Assembly: GCF_014646355.1 (NCBI RefSeq)
Contig: NZ_BMNH01000011.1
Location: 62,001-126,000, forward strand
DNA: 64,000 nucleotides
Source: Nonomuraea cavernae
GTDB taxonomy: Bacteria; Actinomycetota; Actinomycetes; Streptosporangiales; Streptosporangiaceae
Reading direction: 5' to 3'
Shown here: one piece after another, positions 50,170 to 58,694 of the stretch
Layout: every line of letters starts with the position of its first letter
Numbering within the stretch: the first letter of the stretch is position 1
The notes under the pieces: model-generated
Databases searched by the model: none
What the model saw: the letters and a program-made list of their open reading frames with translations, nothing else
Told to the model about the DNA's origin: nothing
Position numbers and translations under genes: made by a program

Positions 50170-51393
50170 TCAGGAGGGGCGGTTGGTGTCCGGGATCTCG
50201 ATGCTGATCGGCCGCGCCTCGGACAGGAAGAGCAGCGCCGCCTTACGAAGGAACTCGTCGAAGAGCCAGTAGGCCTCCGGCGCCAGCGGGAAGGGAAGCA
50301 GCCCTTCGCGGACGGCGATGAAGGGCCCCCAGGACAGCCTGAGCAACGGGTCCCAGATGGGCTCCCTGCCGATCTTCAGCCATCCGGCGATCTGGTCACC
50401 GAGCAGGAAGCGCGTGAACGCGCCGAGAATGGGCTTGCTGAGGATGCCCGCGTCGACCGAGGCACCGAGGTTGAGGAGGATGTCGGCCAGCTTGATGCCT
50501 TCGGGCGTCGGAGCGAGCACCGGCTTCAGGACCTGGTCGGCCTGGGCGTTGGCCTCGGCCCACGACGCCGGGAGGTACTCGTCCTTGATGCCCAGCATGT
50601 GCCCGCCCAGCTGCCACGAGTGCAGGAACGCCGCGGACTCGGCGGCGGGGATGGGCACCTTCCACGCGTTCAGCTTCTGCATGACGGTCGTGGGCAGGCT
50701 GTGCCAGGTGACCATCATGTCCCGCTGACTGATCGGGATCTCTTCGTCGGCGACGTTCGGCCAGTACGGCGACTGCGGCAGCAGGTGTCGCACCGCCGCG
50801 TGCACCAGACGGGTCTTGACACAGGTCACGATCATCTCGCCGTCAGCCGCGAAGGCGTTCCGGGTGCCGATGTCGTACCCGAGTTTGGCGGTCTTGGAGA
50901 TGCGGTCCTTCATGTCCGCGCCGCCCTGGGAGTAGTAGACCGCGCGCGCCTCCTTCGGGATGACGGTGCTCATCATGCCGCTCGCCAGCCCGTACAACAC
51001 GCCGAGGTAGAGCCCGCGCTTCTCGTTGAACCGGAACGCGGTCGCGAGCTTGCCGTGGTCGGCCCATGACGGCAGCTGGCGGGCCTGCTCCATGAAGTCC
51101 CGCAGGTCGGCCGGCAGCCCGGCCGGTAACGGCTGGCCGTTCTTGGTCCAGGTCCGTAACAGTTGGTTGACCCTGGGCACGTCACCTCGGTCGAGCAGCG
51201 AGGCGACCAGCGGGTCGGCTTGCTCGTCCCACACCCACCGCGGATCGGTGCCTGTCCCCGCGCCCGCCACCGAGCCTTGGGCCGACCACGTCCAGGGCGG
51301 GAGCGCGTGCGCCGGCGTCGCGACGCTCAGCGCACCAAGTGCGCCCAACGCCCCGCCCGCCTTCAGCACGTTGCGCCTGCTGAGTTTGTCCAT
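50170..51393 (-). CDS. lcp: Latex clearing protein (rubber oxygenase), first copy
   Basis: A 407-residue rubber oxygenase, the same length as Lcp of Streptomyces K30. It has a Tat signal peptide (LSRRNVLKAGGALGALG) ending near residue 30. Glu148 (IPKEAR), Arg164, Lys167 and Thr168 (DRISKTAK) and His198 (KTRLVHAAVRH) sit at the exact positions of the K30 haem pocket. It should cut polyisoprene outside the cell with dioxygen. The ATG at 51393 follows GAGGAGG. It is transcribed alone, divergent from a TetR regulator; the gap has an inverted repeat and a Crp-type site. The terminator at 50122-50152 closes the unit. Confidence 0.95.
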   Translation of the reverse strand: MDKLSRRNVLKAGGALGALGALSVATPAHALPPWTWSAQGSVAGAGTGTDPRWVWDEQADPLVASLLDRGDVPRVNQLLRTWTKNGQPLPAGLPADLRDFMEQARQLPSWADHGKLATAFRFNEKRGLYLGVLYGLASGMMSTVIPKEARAVYYSQGGADMKDRISKTAKLGYDIGTRNAFAADGEMIVTCVKTRLVHAAVRHLLPQSPYWPNVADEEIPISQRDMMVTWHSLPTTVMQKLNAWKVPIPAAESAAFLHSWQLGGHMLGIKDEYLPASWAEANAQADQVLKPVLAPTPEGIKLADILLNLGASVDAGILSKPILGAFTRFLLGDQIAGWLKIGREPIWDPLLRLSWGPFIAVREGLLPFPLAPEAYWLFDEFLRKAALLFLSEARPISIEIPDTNRPS

Positions 51394-51432
51394 CCCTTCG
51401 TTCCTCCTCGTCGGAGCCGCGACACAACCGCC

Positions 51433-51473
51433 TGATACGATGAAACAAGGAACGATTCCGCGTATCATCGTTC
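51433..51473. promoter_or_regulatory. Nested inverted repeats upstream of lcp
   Basis: TGATACG (51433-51439) and CGTATCA (51461-51467) form one inverted repeat; GAACGAT (51450-51456) and ATCGTTC (51467-51473) form another that overlaps it. They lie 40-80 bases before the lcp start, where a repressor could block the promoter. The adjacent TetR-family protein is the natural candidate. Confidence 0.55.
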
Positions 51474-51485
51474 ATGACAGCACAC

Positions 51486-51501
51486 TGTGAGACGCATCAC
51501 A
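51486..51501. promoter_or_regulatory. Perfect Crp-type site TGTGA-N6-TCACA
   Basis: TGTGAGACGCATCACA matches the CRP/Crp/GlxR half-sites exactly on both sides. It is located between the divergent lcp (start 51393) and tetR (start 51557) genes. Actinomycete Crp proteins bind GTG-N6-CAC sequences. This suggests control of the rubber genes by cAMP and carbon supply. Confidence 0.65.
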
Positions 51502-51556
51502 AGACCGCGAAGTGGACTGTTGCGGATTGAGTCAGAATCAAAGACAGGAGGTGATC

Positions 51557-52237
51557 GTGGAATCTGCGCTGTCCGGGCTCATGGCACCGCCAGACTCAGA
51601 GTCGTTGCTGGAGCGCGCCTACTCTGATGCCGTCGAACGCGTCGACGACACGGACGAAACACGGGCCCGCATCCTCGACGCGGCATACGACCAGTTCTGC
51701 CGGATGGGCATCCGCCGATCCACGATGGAAGACGTGGCCCGCCACGCGAAGGTCTCGAGGATCACGGTCTACCGCCGGTTCGCGACCAAGGACGTGCTGG
51801 TCGAACACGTGGTACGCCGAGAGTTCCGCCGCTACTTCGACCAGTTCCTCATCGACATCGAGCAGGCCGACACCGCCGCCGACCGAGTGATCCTGGGCTT
51901 CGTCAGCTCGCTGCGCGCCATCCGGAACAACCCACTGATCGGCGGCCTGATCGCCGCCGAACCCGACCTGCTGGTGCCCTCCATGACCAGCGACGGAGGC
52001 CGGACCCTCGCCACCGTGCGACAGTTCGTCGCAGGCCAGCTCCGCAGAGAACAACACGCCGGCAACGTGTCAGGCGACCTCGACACCGACCTCGTGGCCG
52101 AACTGATGGTCCGAGTCTCCGCCTCCTTCCTGGCCATCCCGAGTCTCATCATCGACCTCGACGACGACGACCAACTCGCCGCGGTGGCCCGGCAGTTCCT
52201 CGTCCCCATGCTGCGGCCGACCGGCTCCCCCGGCTGA
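51557..52237 (+). CDS. TetR-family regulator, LcpR-like
   Basis: A 226-residue regulator. After a 45-residue N-terminal extension comes the TetR HTH: ARILDAAYDQFCRMGIRRST, then MEDVARHAKVSRITVYRRFA. The C-terminal helical domain has no Cys-rich or metal motif. The GTG at 51557 follows AGGAGG by five bases. TetR regulators next to lcp (LcpR) have been reported to control rubber genes in actinobacteria, and its divergent position to lcp with inverted repeats between fits that role. The inducer would be a product of rubber cleavage. Confidence 0.85.
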   Translation: MESALSGLMAPPDSESLLERAYSDAVERVDDTDETRARILDAAYDQFCRMGIRRSTMEDVARHAKVSRITVYRRFATKDVLVEHVVRREFRRYFDQFLIDIEQADTAADRVILGFVSSLRAIRNNPLIGGLIAAEPDLLVPSMTSDGGRTLATVRQFVAGQLRREQHAGNVSGDLDTDLVAELMVRVSASFLAIPSLIIDLDDDDQLAAVARQFLVPMLRPTGSPG

Positions 52238-53584
52238 TCACTCCGCCACCAGATCGTCCGGCGTCGATCGGGCAAGGTCGGCCAGGGTGGCCAAGGCCCA
52301 CGACAAGACCTCCGGAGAAGGCGAGGCAAGAGCGAGACGGATCGCGTTCGGAGCACTGTTGCGGCCAACGGCGAAAGCCGCCGCAGGAGTCACCGCGATG
52401 TCATGCCGCGCGGCGGCCGCCACGAACGTGTCGGCCCGCCACGGCGACGGAAGCTCCCACCAGCAGTAATAAGAACGCGGGTCGCTGCGGATCGCGAAAC
52501 CCTCCAGGTGACGAGCGGCTATCTCCTGACGCAGAGCCGCATCCCGCCGCTTGGCCCGGGCCACCGACCGCACGGTGTCATCGGTCAACCACCGAGTCGC
52601 CGCCTCCAGCGCGAACCGCATCGGCGTCCACCCACCCGACCGCAACGCCGCCCCCACCCCCGCCACAACGGAGCCAGGCATGACGGCGAAGCCAAGCGAC
52701 AAACCCGGCGCCAGACGCTTCGAAAGACTGTCGACAAGGACCGTGCGCTCAGCCGCAAAAGCAGCCAAAGGCGGCAAATCCTCACGAAGAAAAGACCAGA
52801 CGGCATCCTCGATCGCAAACACATCCAGACGCGCCAGAACACCCGCCAACTCAGCCCTGCGCTCCACCGGCATACTGACCGAAAGCGGATTGTGCAACGT
52901 CGGCTGCACATAGACCGCCCTCAGCGACGCCCTACGCGCGGCGACCTCGACAGCCGCGGGATCCAGACCAGCCGCATCGACCCGCAACGGAACCAGCGTG
53001 ACCCCGATCCGGCCCGCGATCCCCTTCAGCACCGGATAAGTGAGCGCCTCCACCCCGAGCCGCGCACCCGGAGGCACCAACGCGGCGATCGCCGCCGCGA
53101 CCGCCTGACGACCATTGCCCGCGAACAACAACCGCTCCGGATCCGGACGCCACTCCCCACGCGCGAGCAGATCGGCGACGATGCCCCGCGCCAGCGGAGT
53201 GCCCGCCGCCCCCACCGGCCGCATCACGGACTCCAGCACATCCGCACGCAGCAACGGACCGATGCCATCGGCGAGCAGCGTCGACTGCCCGGGCACCACC
53301 GGATAGTTGAGCTCAAGATCGACCCTGCTGCCCGCGGGCTCGACCAGCGCAAACCCCGGCCGCGGAGCGGCGGCCCGCACGAAAGTGCCGCGCCCGACCT
53401 CCCCCACGATCAGGCCACGGCGAGCCAGCTCACCGTAGACGCGGGCGGCGGTGGAGTTGGCGATGCCATGCCGCCGCGCGAAGACCCGCTGCGGAGGCAA
53501 CCGATCCCCCGGCCGCAGCCTCCCCGCCCCGATCTCCGCGGCGACAGAATCGGCAACCCGACGATAATCCTCCACATCCGCCAT
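52238..53584 (-). CDS. MocR-type regulator (GntR HTH plus aminotransferase domain)
   Basis: A 448-residue protein with an N-terminal GntR winged helix (about 10-75: RLRPGDRLPPQRVFARRHGI, then STAARVYGELARRGLI) and a C-terminal fold-type I aminotransferase domain. The PLP Lys lies in VDSLSKRLAPGLSLGF, after EDAVWSFL, which holds the PLP Asp. MocR proteins bind PLP-amino-acid adducts and control amino-acid or vitamin B6 genes. It is divergent from a LysE exporter, with an inverted repeat between, so it probably senses an amino compound and switches on its export. Start ATG 53584. The longer frame to 53755 runs into the neighbour and is rejected. Confidence 0.88.
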   Translation of the reverse strand: MADVEDYRRVADSVAAEIGAGRLRPGDRLPPQRVFARRHGIANSTAARVYGELARRGLIVGEVGRGTFVRAAAPRPGFALVEPAGSRVDLELNYPVVPGQSTLLADGIGPLLRADVLESVMRPVGAAGTPLARGIVADLLARGEWRPDPERLLFAGNGRQAVAAAIAALVPPGARLGVEALTYPVLKGIAGRIGVTLVPLRVDAAGLDPAAVEVAARRASLRAVYVQPTLHNPLSVSMPVERRAELAGVLARLDVFAIEDAVWSFLREDLPPLAAFAAERTVLVDSLSKRLAPGLSLGFAVMPGSVVAGVGAALRSGGWTPMRFALEAATRWLTDDTVRSVARAKRRDAALRQEIAARHLEGFAIRSDPRSYYCWWELPSPWRADTFVAAAARHDIAVTPAAAFAVGRNSAPNAIRLALASPSPEVLSWALATLADLARSTPDDLVAE

Positions 53585-53604
53585 CCAAACACGACATTGC
53601 TCCG

Positions 53605-53627
53605 AGTACAATTCCAAATATTGTACT
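53605..53627. promoter_or_regulatory. Probable MocR operator
   Basis: AGTACAAT (53605-53612) and ATTGTACT (53620-53627) are perfect 8-bp arms around a seven-base AT-rich spacer. The element is centred in the 71-base gap between the MocR-type regulator and the LysE exporter, so it can control both. Confidence 0.65.
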
Positions 53628-53655
53628 GAGATTGCCCCATCGATAGCTTTTTCAC

Positions 53656-54279
53656 ATGATTGAACAGAGCGCGGTGCTCGGCGTCGTGTCCGTGGCGCTC
53701 GGAATGGTGCTGTCGCCGGGGCCGAACATGATGTACCTCGTGTCCCGGAGCACAAGTCAGGGACGGCGAGCCGGGATCATTTCGCTGGGCGGGGTCGCGG
53801 CGGGCTTCCTCGTCTACCTGGTGGGGGCCAACCTCGGCCTGGCGGTGTTGTTCGCCGCGGTCCCCGAACTTCTGACCGCCATCCGGATCGCCGGAGCCCT
53901 CTATCTCCTGTGGCTGGCCTGGAAGACGCTCAAGCCCGGCGGAGCATCCGTCTTCGCGACACAGGACGTGCCACCCGACCCTCCGCTACGGCTCTTCCTC
54001 ATGGGCCTGATGACCAACCTGCTCAACCCGAAGATCGCACTCCTGTACGTCGCGATCATCCCGCAGTTCATCGACCTCGACCGAGGAAACACCCTCCTGC
54101 AGGGCATCACCCTCGGCGGCATCCAGATCGCGGTCGCCCTCCTGGTCAACCTCTCGATCGTGCTGGCCGCCGGCGGCATCGCCGGCTTCCTGTCGACCCA
54201 CCCCTCCTGGCTGCGCACCCAACGCCTCACCATGGGCTCACTCCTCGCCGTCCTCGCCCTGACGCTGGCCTTCACCTGA
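53656..54279 (+). CDS. LysE/RhtB-family amino-acid exporter
   Basis: A 207-residue inner-membrane protein with six predicted helices. The family signature is LSPGPNMMYLVSRSTSQGRRAG near the N-terminus (residues about 16-38), and GLMTNLLNPKIALLYVAIIPQF in the middle. Members export lysine, homoserine, threonine or other amino compounds. The ATG starts 29 bases after the inverted repeat, without a strong Shine-Dalgarno, so a leaderless or short-leader transcript is possible. Its divergent MocR-type partner probably senses the exported compound. Confidence 0.92.
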   Translation: MIEQSAVLGVVSVALGMVLSPGPNMMYLVSRSTSQGRRAGIISLGGVAAGFLVYLVGANLGLAVLFAAVPELLTAIRIAGALYLLWLAWKTLKPGGASVFATQDVPPDPPLRLFLMGLMTNLLNPKIALLYVAIIPQFIDLDRGNTLLQGITLGGIQIAVALLVNLSIVLAAGGIAGFLSTHPSWLRTQRLTMGSLLAVLALTLAFT

Positions 54280-54574
54280 GCACGGCTCGCAGCCTGCGAG
54301 GCTCCGGGCGATCTCACTGACCCCGTCGGCCGATCAGCTCAAGACGCCGGTCATCCTTGTAGATGTTTGGTTTTTGGATCAGTCGATGAGGATTTTGCCA
54401 AAATCGACGCCCTTTGCAAAGTAAAATAGTAACAAGCACCGACGAACAGAGAAATGCCGCAGGCGAAGTCCGCCTGCGGCACGGGTCTACGTCCTACCTC
54501 TGATCCAGCTCACGGCAATTCAGGTGACAGCGCCCAGGCCGGCAAGCCATGCGCCTTGACACGTCGTGCGAGCC
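54280..54574. other. AT-rich intergenic stretch with a terminator
   Basis: This gap between the convergent LysE and Lsr2 genes contains an AT-rich block at about 54361-54440, in contrast to the 70% GC surroundings. No gene is visible. A small hairpin (CTCGCA/TGCGAG) occurs just after the LysE stop near 54289-54303, and a strong one at 54455-54481. Confidence 0.5.
54455..54481 (-). terminator. Intrinsic terminator of the Lsr2 gene
   Basis: TGCCGCAGGCG (54455-54465) pairs with CGCCTGCGGCA (54471-54481), an 11-bp perfect stem with a five-base loop. On the minus strand the stem is followed by TTTCTCTGTT, a T-rich run. It is about 95 bases after the Lsr2 stop. Confidence 0.72.
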
Positions 54575-54922
54575 CTAGTGGGCGGCCTCGTACTTCTCCA
54601 CCACCGTGGAGGCGATGCGCCCTCGCTCGCTCACCGGCAGGCCGTGCGTCTTGGCCCACTGCCGGATTTCGGCAGACTTCTCCCGGCTCATGGTACGAGC
54701 ACTGCCACCGGCTCCGCGCCGCCCTCGGCCGGTCCGCTCAGTCCGGACCGCGCGAGCCTTGGTGATGAAGGGCGACAGAGCCTTACGCAGGGCTTCTTCG
54801 TTCTTCTCCCCCAGGTCGATCTCGTAGGCGACGCCGTCGAGACCGAACTTGACGATGTTCTCGGACTCCATCGGGGTCCCGTCGAGGTCGTCAATGAAAA
54901 TCTCTTGAATCTGCTTGGCCAT
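54575..54922 (-). CDS. lsr2: Lsr2 nucleoid-associated protein
   Basis: A 115-residue xenogeneic silencer that bridges DNA and prefers AT-rich sequence. The N-terminal dimerisation domain is MAKQIQEIFIDDLDGTP and VKFGLDGVAYEIDLGEKNEE. After a basic linker comes the DNA-binding helix pair IRQWAKTHGLPVSERGRI, with the AT-hook-like RGR motif. The ATG at 54922 begins at the conserved MAKQ; a GGAG lies nine bases before. Actinomycetes often have two copies, and being in an accessory region with AT-rich flanks, this may be the second one. It has its own terminator. Confidence 0.93.
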   Translation of the reverse strand: MAKQIQEIFIDDLDGTPMESENIVKFGLDGVAYEIDLGEKNEEALRKALSPFITKARAVRTERTGRGRRGAGGSARTMSREKSAEIRQWAKTHGLPVSERGRIASTVVEKYEAAH

Positions 54923-55509
54923 GCTGGGCACTCCATGCTCGATAGGAATGTTGGCTACTGTAGCGGTCTTCAGTAGAGCAAGAGCAGCCTAGAGCCTTTG
55001 TGCCCAAGCGACGAAGTCACCGAACTGTCGTCGCGTGAAGTCATTCATCACACTTCCCCGACCGGGAACGCGCGGCCCGCCGCCAACCGTGTCGATCCGC
55101 GAACACGCGAAGCCCTTCCCCGAACTCCCCCCTTCACGCGCCCACACGAGCACCTTGGTTATGACTCCACTCCTCTCACCTGGCGTTGACCAGCGGGAGT
55201 AAGCCACACGCTCGCCCGGCGCCGAGCGCGCCCCGACCTCCGGGTCCGTCCTGACCGTTTCAGTTCGCCGCCGCGGTCAGGACGGATGGGCCACGGCCGC
55301 GACAGCCCTGGATGTCCGCACTTCCTGGTCCGTCAGCGGTCCTCGTCGCCGGGTCGCCGCGGACGGCGATATCCCGTCCGCGGCTCATCCTGATGAGGTT
55401 CCCACTGTCAAAGTCGAATTCAAACGATTTGCCGCAGCGGCGGCGAGGTGCGGCGGCAAGCCCCGCAACCCGATGAACGCACCTGGTAACTCAGTGGAAA
55501 TCGGCTGAG
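54923..55509. other. 587-base gap without a clear gene
   Basis: I see no supported gene here. A short minus-strand frame (54989-55207, ending NDFTRRQFGDFVAWAQRL) has no recognised similarity and may be a relic. CCGCGGACGG (55357-55366) and CCGTCCGCGG (55374-55383) form a 10-bp hairpin 127 bases after the ABC permease stop and could end that transcript. The lsr2 promoter should lie at 54923-55000. Confidence 0.45.
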
Positions 55510-58005
55510 TCACAGGGGGCGGCGGACGAGGGGCAGTCTGGTCCGGGTGATCAGCGCCGCCACTGTCGCCAGAACGGGCAGCCCGACCACCACGGCGATC
55601 ACGAACGGCCACGGTATGGCGATCGTGGCGGGACCTCCGGCGCCGTGCGTCGTCATCGGCCGGCTCAGCGCCACCCCCGTCACCACGCCCGCGACCAACC
55701 CCACCAGCGCGCCGAGCCCCGAGATGTAGAGAGCCTGACCGGCCACGACCATGCGCAGCGTCCAGGGCGGGGCGCCGATGGCCATCATGGTCGCCCGCTC
55801 AGGCAGCATGTCGGCGGCCGCCAGGCGAGTGGCGGCCAGTGTCCCGCCGACGACGAGGACGAGAGCGCCGCCGAGCCAGCCCCACAGGCCCGGCTCGGAC
55901 ACGTTGCGGTGGCCGTGCTCGAAGGCGATCGTGACTTTGGCGGTCACCTTGGTGAGTTCGCGCCACAACGGTGAGTCGGCCGGCGGCTGGTGCATGGCGT
56001 AGAGCTGGCGCTCCGCCGTGGCGAAACCGGCCTGCTCGACCAGGGCGCGCGGCAGCAGGGCACCGCCCTGGTACTCGTCGGCGGGTGTGGCCGTCACCGC
56101 GGGCACGTCGAGCGTGCGCGGAGGGCCGGACGTGGAGCTCGCCCGCAGCGTCAGCTTGCCGTCCCGCACCGCGGCCGCGTCGAACACCACGGCCTTGCCA
56201 CTCGCCAGCGCCGCCGCCGTCCGCGGGTCGTGGCGCCCCTGCAGGAGCCTGAGCAGATCCTGGTCACCGATGGCCACGGTGCGACGCGTCCGGATCCCGT
56301 TCCATCGCACCGTGTACCGCAGCGCGTACCGGCGACCCTGGGCGTCCTTCGCGTGATAACCGGCGGCCAGCGGCACGCCCGGCAGCAGGCGGGCCGCTTC
56401 GGCGCGCAGCCTGTCCCAGGACGCGTCGCCGACATTGCCGCCCCAGATCGCCAGCATGCCGGTCGGGCGCGCCGAGGTGTAGGCGTTGCGCCCGTGCACG
56501 TATTCGCTGTGGGTGCCGATGCCCATCGCGACGACCGTGGCCGTGACCGCCATGACGGCCGCCACCGCGCTCGCCGTCCGGGTTCGGTGACGGACCGCGT
56601 CGCGTACGGACACCCGCAGCGGGAGCCGCAACCACCCGGCCGGCCGGCCGGTGAGACGGACCAGCCACGGCGTCAGCACCACCAGCCCGAGCAGGACCAG
56701 CACCGCGGAGGCGAGCACCCACACCGAGTCCGGCCGGCGCCACGCCACCACGGTCGCCACCAGCCCGGCCAGCACCAGCGCGGCCCCCGCCAGGGGCCAG
56801 CCCCGCCGACCGGCCACCGCGGGCGCGCGGCCGGCCAGCACGGTCGCGGTGTCCTGCCGAGCGGCCTGTACGGCGGGCACCAACGCCGCCACGAGCCCGG
56901 CGAGCAGGCCCAGCGCGGCGACCGCCAGAACAGGCGTCCACGGCACTCCCGGCGAACCGACCTGCCCTCCCCAGCGCGCCACGACAGGCGCGCCCAGCAC
57001 CCCGGCCCCGATGCCCAGCACCGTCGCCATGACGGTGGCCGTGCCACCGAGGACCAGTCCGTCGGCCAGCACGATCGTCCGCAGGTGCCCGGCCGAGCCG
57101 CCCTGCGCCGCGATCTCGGCCAGTTCCCGGCGCCTTCTCCGGAGCCCGACCGCGAAGGCGGGCCCGGCCAGCAGCACGGTCTCCAGCACCACCATGATCA
57201 CCATGATGCCGATGCCGACCTTCTGCCGGATGTCGAAGGGACGAACCTCGAAACGCGACGAGTCCATGATCGTGGCGCGGGAGGTGACGTGCAGACCGGC
57301 CTTGTTCAGCGTGGGCACGTCGGTCCAGGGCACGGGTTTCGCGGTGTCGGCGAGCCAGCCGGTGCCGTACCCGCGCGGAGACCAGAACTCGTCCGACGAC
57401 GTCAATGGGAGGTCCAGCCCCACGACCTGCCGAAGCGACGGCTGGTGCGGGTGCTCGACCACGCCCACGACCGTCAGCGGCGCCGCGCCGGATGGCCGCA
57501 GGAGGTCGCCGGGCCGCAGGCCGAACGCGGGTGTCACCGCGACCTCACCGGCGGCGGGAAGCCTGCCCTCGCTCAACGTCAGCATCCCCCTGGTAAGAGG
57601 GTCGCGCAGGTCGGTCTCCAGCGCGTCGACCCGCTCGGTGCCCAGCCGGAGCTCGCCGGTGTTGAAGGGGATCAGCCGGGCGCCCGGTCCGAGCAGCGCC
57701 ACCACCTCGGCGGCGCCGAGCCTGGGCTCGGCCGCCCCGTCGACGCCCGTGCTCCAGCGCCCCCCGCCGCCCGGCCGCTGCTGGAGCTCCGTACCCTCGG
57801 GTGCCTGCACGAGGCGGGCGTCGGCCGCGCCGAGCTCGGCCACCAGCCTCTCCTGCGAAGTGACGGTCATGGTCTCGGTGAGGGTGAGAATCGCAGTGAT
57901 CACCAAGACCGGCAGACCGATCATCACCATGATGAGCGCGCTTCGTCCCCGGGAACGCCACGCGCTCCGGCGGGCGATGCGCAGCGCGGCGATCAGGGCG
58001 GCCAT
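55510..58005 (-). CDS. FtsX-like ABC transporter permease, two-module type
   Basis: An 831-residue permease. An N-terminal helix (about 20-45) precedes a large extracellular domain, then three helices with an FtsX-like signature, a second set of hydrophobic helices in the middle (residues about 400-480), another extracellular domain and three final helices (TMMAIGAPPWTLRMVVAGQA). Its ATG shares one base with the ATPase stop (TGATG), so translation is coupled. It is the third gene of a PadR-ATPase-permease operon. The substrate is unknown; PadR-linked systems often respond to antibiotics or envelope stress. Confidence 0.86.
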   Translation of the reverse strand: MAALIAALRIARRSAWRSRGRSALIMVMIGLPVLVITAILTLTETMTVTSQERLVAELGAADARLVQAPEGTELQQRPGGGGRWSTGVDGAAEPRLGAAEVVALLGPGARLIPFNTGELRLGTERVDALETDLRDPLTRGMLTLSEGRLPAAGEVAVTPAFGLRPGDLLRPSGAAPLTVVGVVEHPHQPSLRQVVGLDLPLTSSDEFWSPRGYGTGWLADTAKPVPWTDVPTLNKAGLHVTSRATIMDSSRFEVRPFDIRQKVGIGIMVIMVVLETVLLAGPAFAVGLRRRRRELAEIAAQGGSAGHLRTIVLADGLVLGGTATVMATVLGIGAGVLGAPVVARWGGQVGSPGVPWTPVLAVAALGLLAGLVAALVPAVQAARQDTATVLAGRAPAVAGRRGWPLAGAALVLAGLVATVVAWRRPDSVWVLASAVLVLLGLVVLTPWLVRLTGRPAGWLRLPLRVSVRDAVRHRTRTASAVAAVMAVTATVVAMGIGTHSEYVHGRNAYTSARPTGMLAIWGGNVGDASWDRLRAEAARLLPGVPLAAGYHAKDAQGRRYALRYTVRWNGIRTRRTVAIGDQDLLRLLQGRHDPRTAAALASGKAVVFDAAAVRDGKLTLRASSTSGPPRTLDVPAVTATPADEYQGGALLPRALVEQAGFATAERQLYAMHQPPADSPLWRELTKVTAKVTIAFEHGHRNVSEPGLWGWLGGALVLVVGGTLAATRLAAADMLPERATMMAIGAPPWTLRMVVAGQALYISGLGALVGLVAGVVTGVALSRPMTTHGAGGPATIAIPWPFVIAVVVGLPVLATVAALITRTRLPLVRRPL

Positions 58006-58694
58006 CAGGTGCTCACCAGCGACGCGTCCGTGGAGTCCGTGATCATCCCGTCGCGGAGGAACACCACGCGATCGGCCCAGCCGGCGTAGCGCGACTCGTG
58101 GGTGACGAGCAGCACCGCCGCGCCCGCGTCACAGCGAGCGCGTAAAAGGCGCAGGATCTCGTCGCCGGTGCGGGTGTCGAGCGCACCGGTCGGTTCGTCG
58201 GCCAGCAGCAGGCGCCGCTCGCCGACCAGAGCGCGGGCGATCGCGACCCGCTGGCGCTGGCCGCCGGACAACTCCTCGGGGAAGCGGTCGGCCAGGTCTG
58301 CCACGTCGATCTCCGTCAGCACGGCCATGGCCTCCTCGCGGGCGACACGTGACCGCACGCCGTCGAGCTCACGCGGCAGCATCACGTTCTCCGCCGCCGT
58401 CAGCGACGTGATCAGGTTGAGGTCCTGGAAGACGTAGCCGACACTGCGGCGGCGCAGCGCCGCCAGGTCGCGCACGCCGGCCAGATCCCGCTCGTCGATG
58501 TGCACGCTCCCCGACGTGGGCCGGTCGAGCCCGCCCGCGAGGTTGAGCAGGGTCGACTTGCCGGACCCGGACGGGCCCATGACCGCGACCAGCTCCCCCG
58601 CGTCGACGTCGAGGCTCACGCCCTTGAGCGCGTGCACGGCCGCCGCCCCCTCGCCGTGGACCCTGGTCACCTCGGTCAGTCGTACGACCGTCAT
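58005..58694 (-). CDS. ABC transporter ATP-binding protein
   Basis: A 229-residue LolD/MacB-type ATPase. Walker A is GPSGSGKST, the Q-loop lies in VGYVFQDLNLI, the signature is LSGGQRQRVAIARAL, Walker B is LLLADEPTGALD and the switch His is in LVTHES. It energises the large permease encoded next. The ATG overlaps the PadR stop by four bases (ATGA). The short length with no extra domain is normal for this subfamily. Confidence 0.92.
   Translation of the reverse strand: MTVVRLTEVTRVHGEGAAAVHALKGVSLDVDAGELVAVMGPSGSGKSTLLNLAGGLDRPTSGSVHIDERDLAGVRDLAALRRRSVGYVFQDLNLITSLTAAENVMLPRELDGVRSRVAREEAMAVLTEIDVADLADRFPEELSGGQRQRVAIARALVGERRLLLADEPTGALDTRTGDEILRLLRARCDAGAAVLLVTHESRYAGWADRVVFLRDGMITDSTDASLVST

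Noticed and set aside
54989..55207. A 72-codon minus-strand frame upstream of Lsr2
   Set aside because: There is no recognisable family, ribosome binding site or codon signal, so it is mentioned only as a possible relic.
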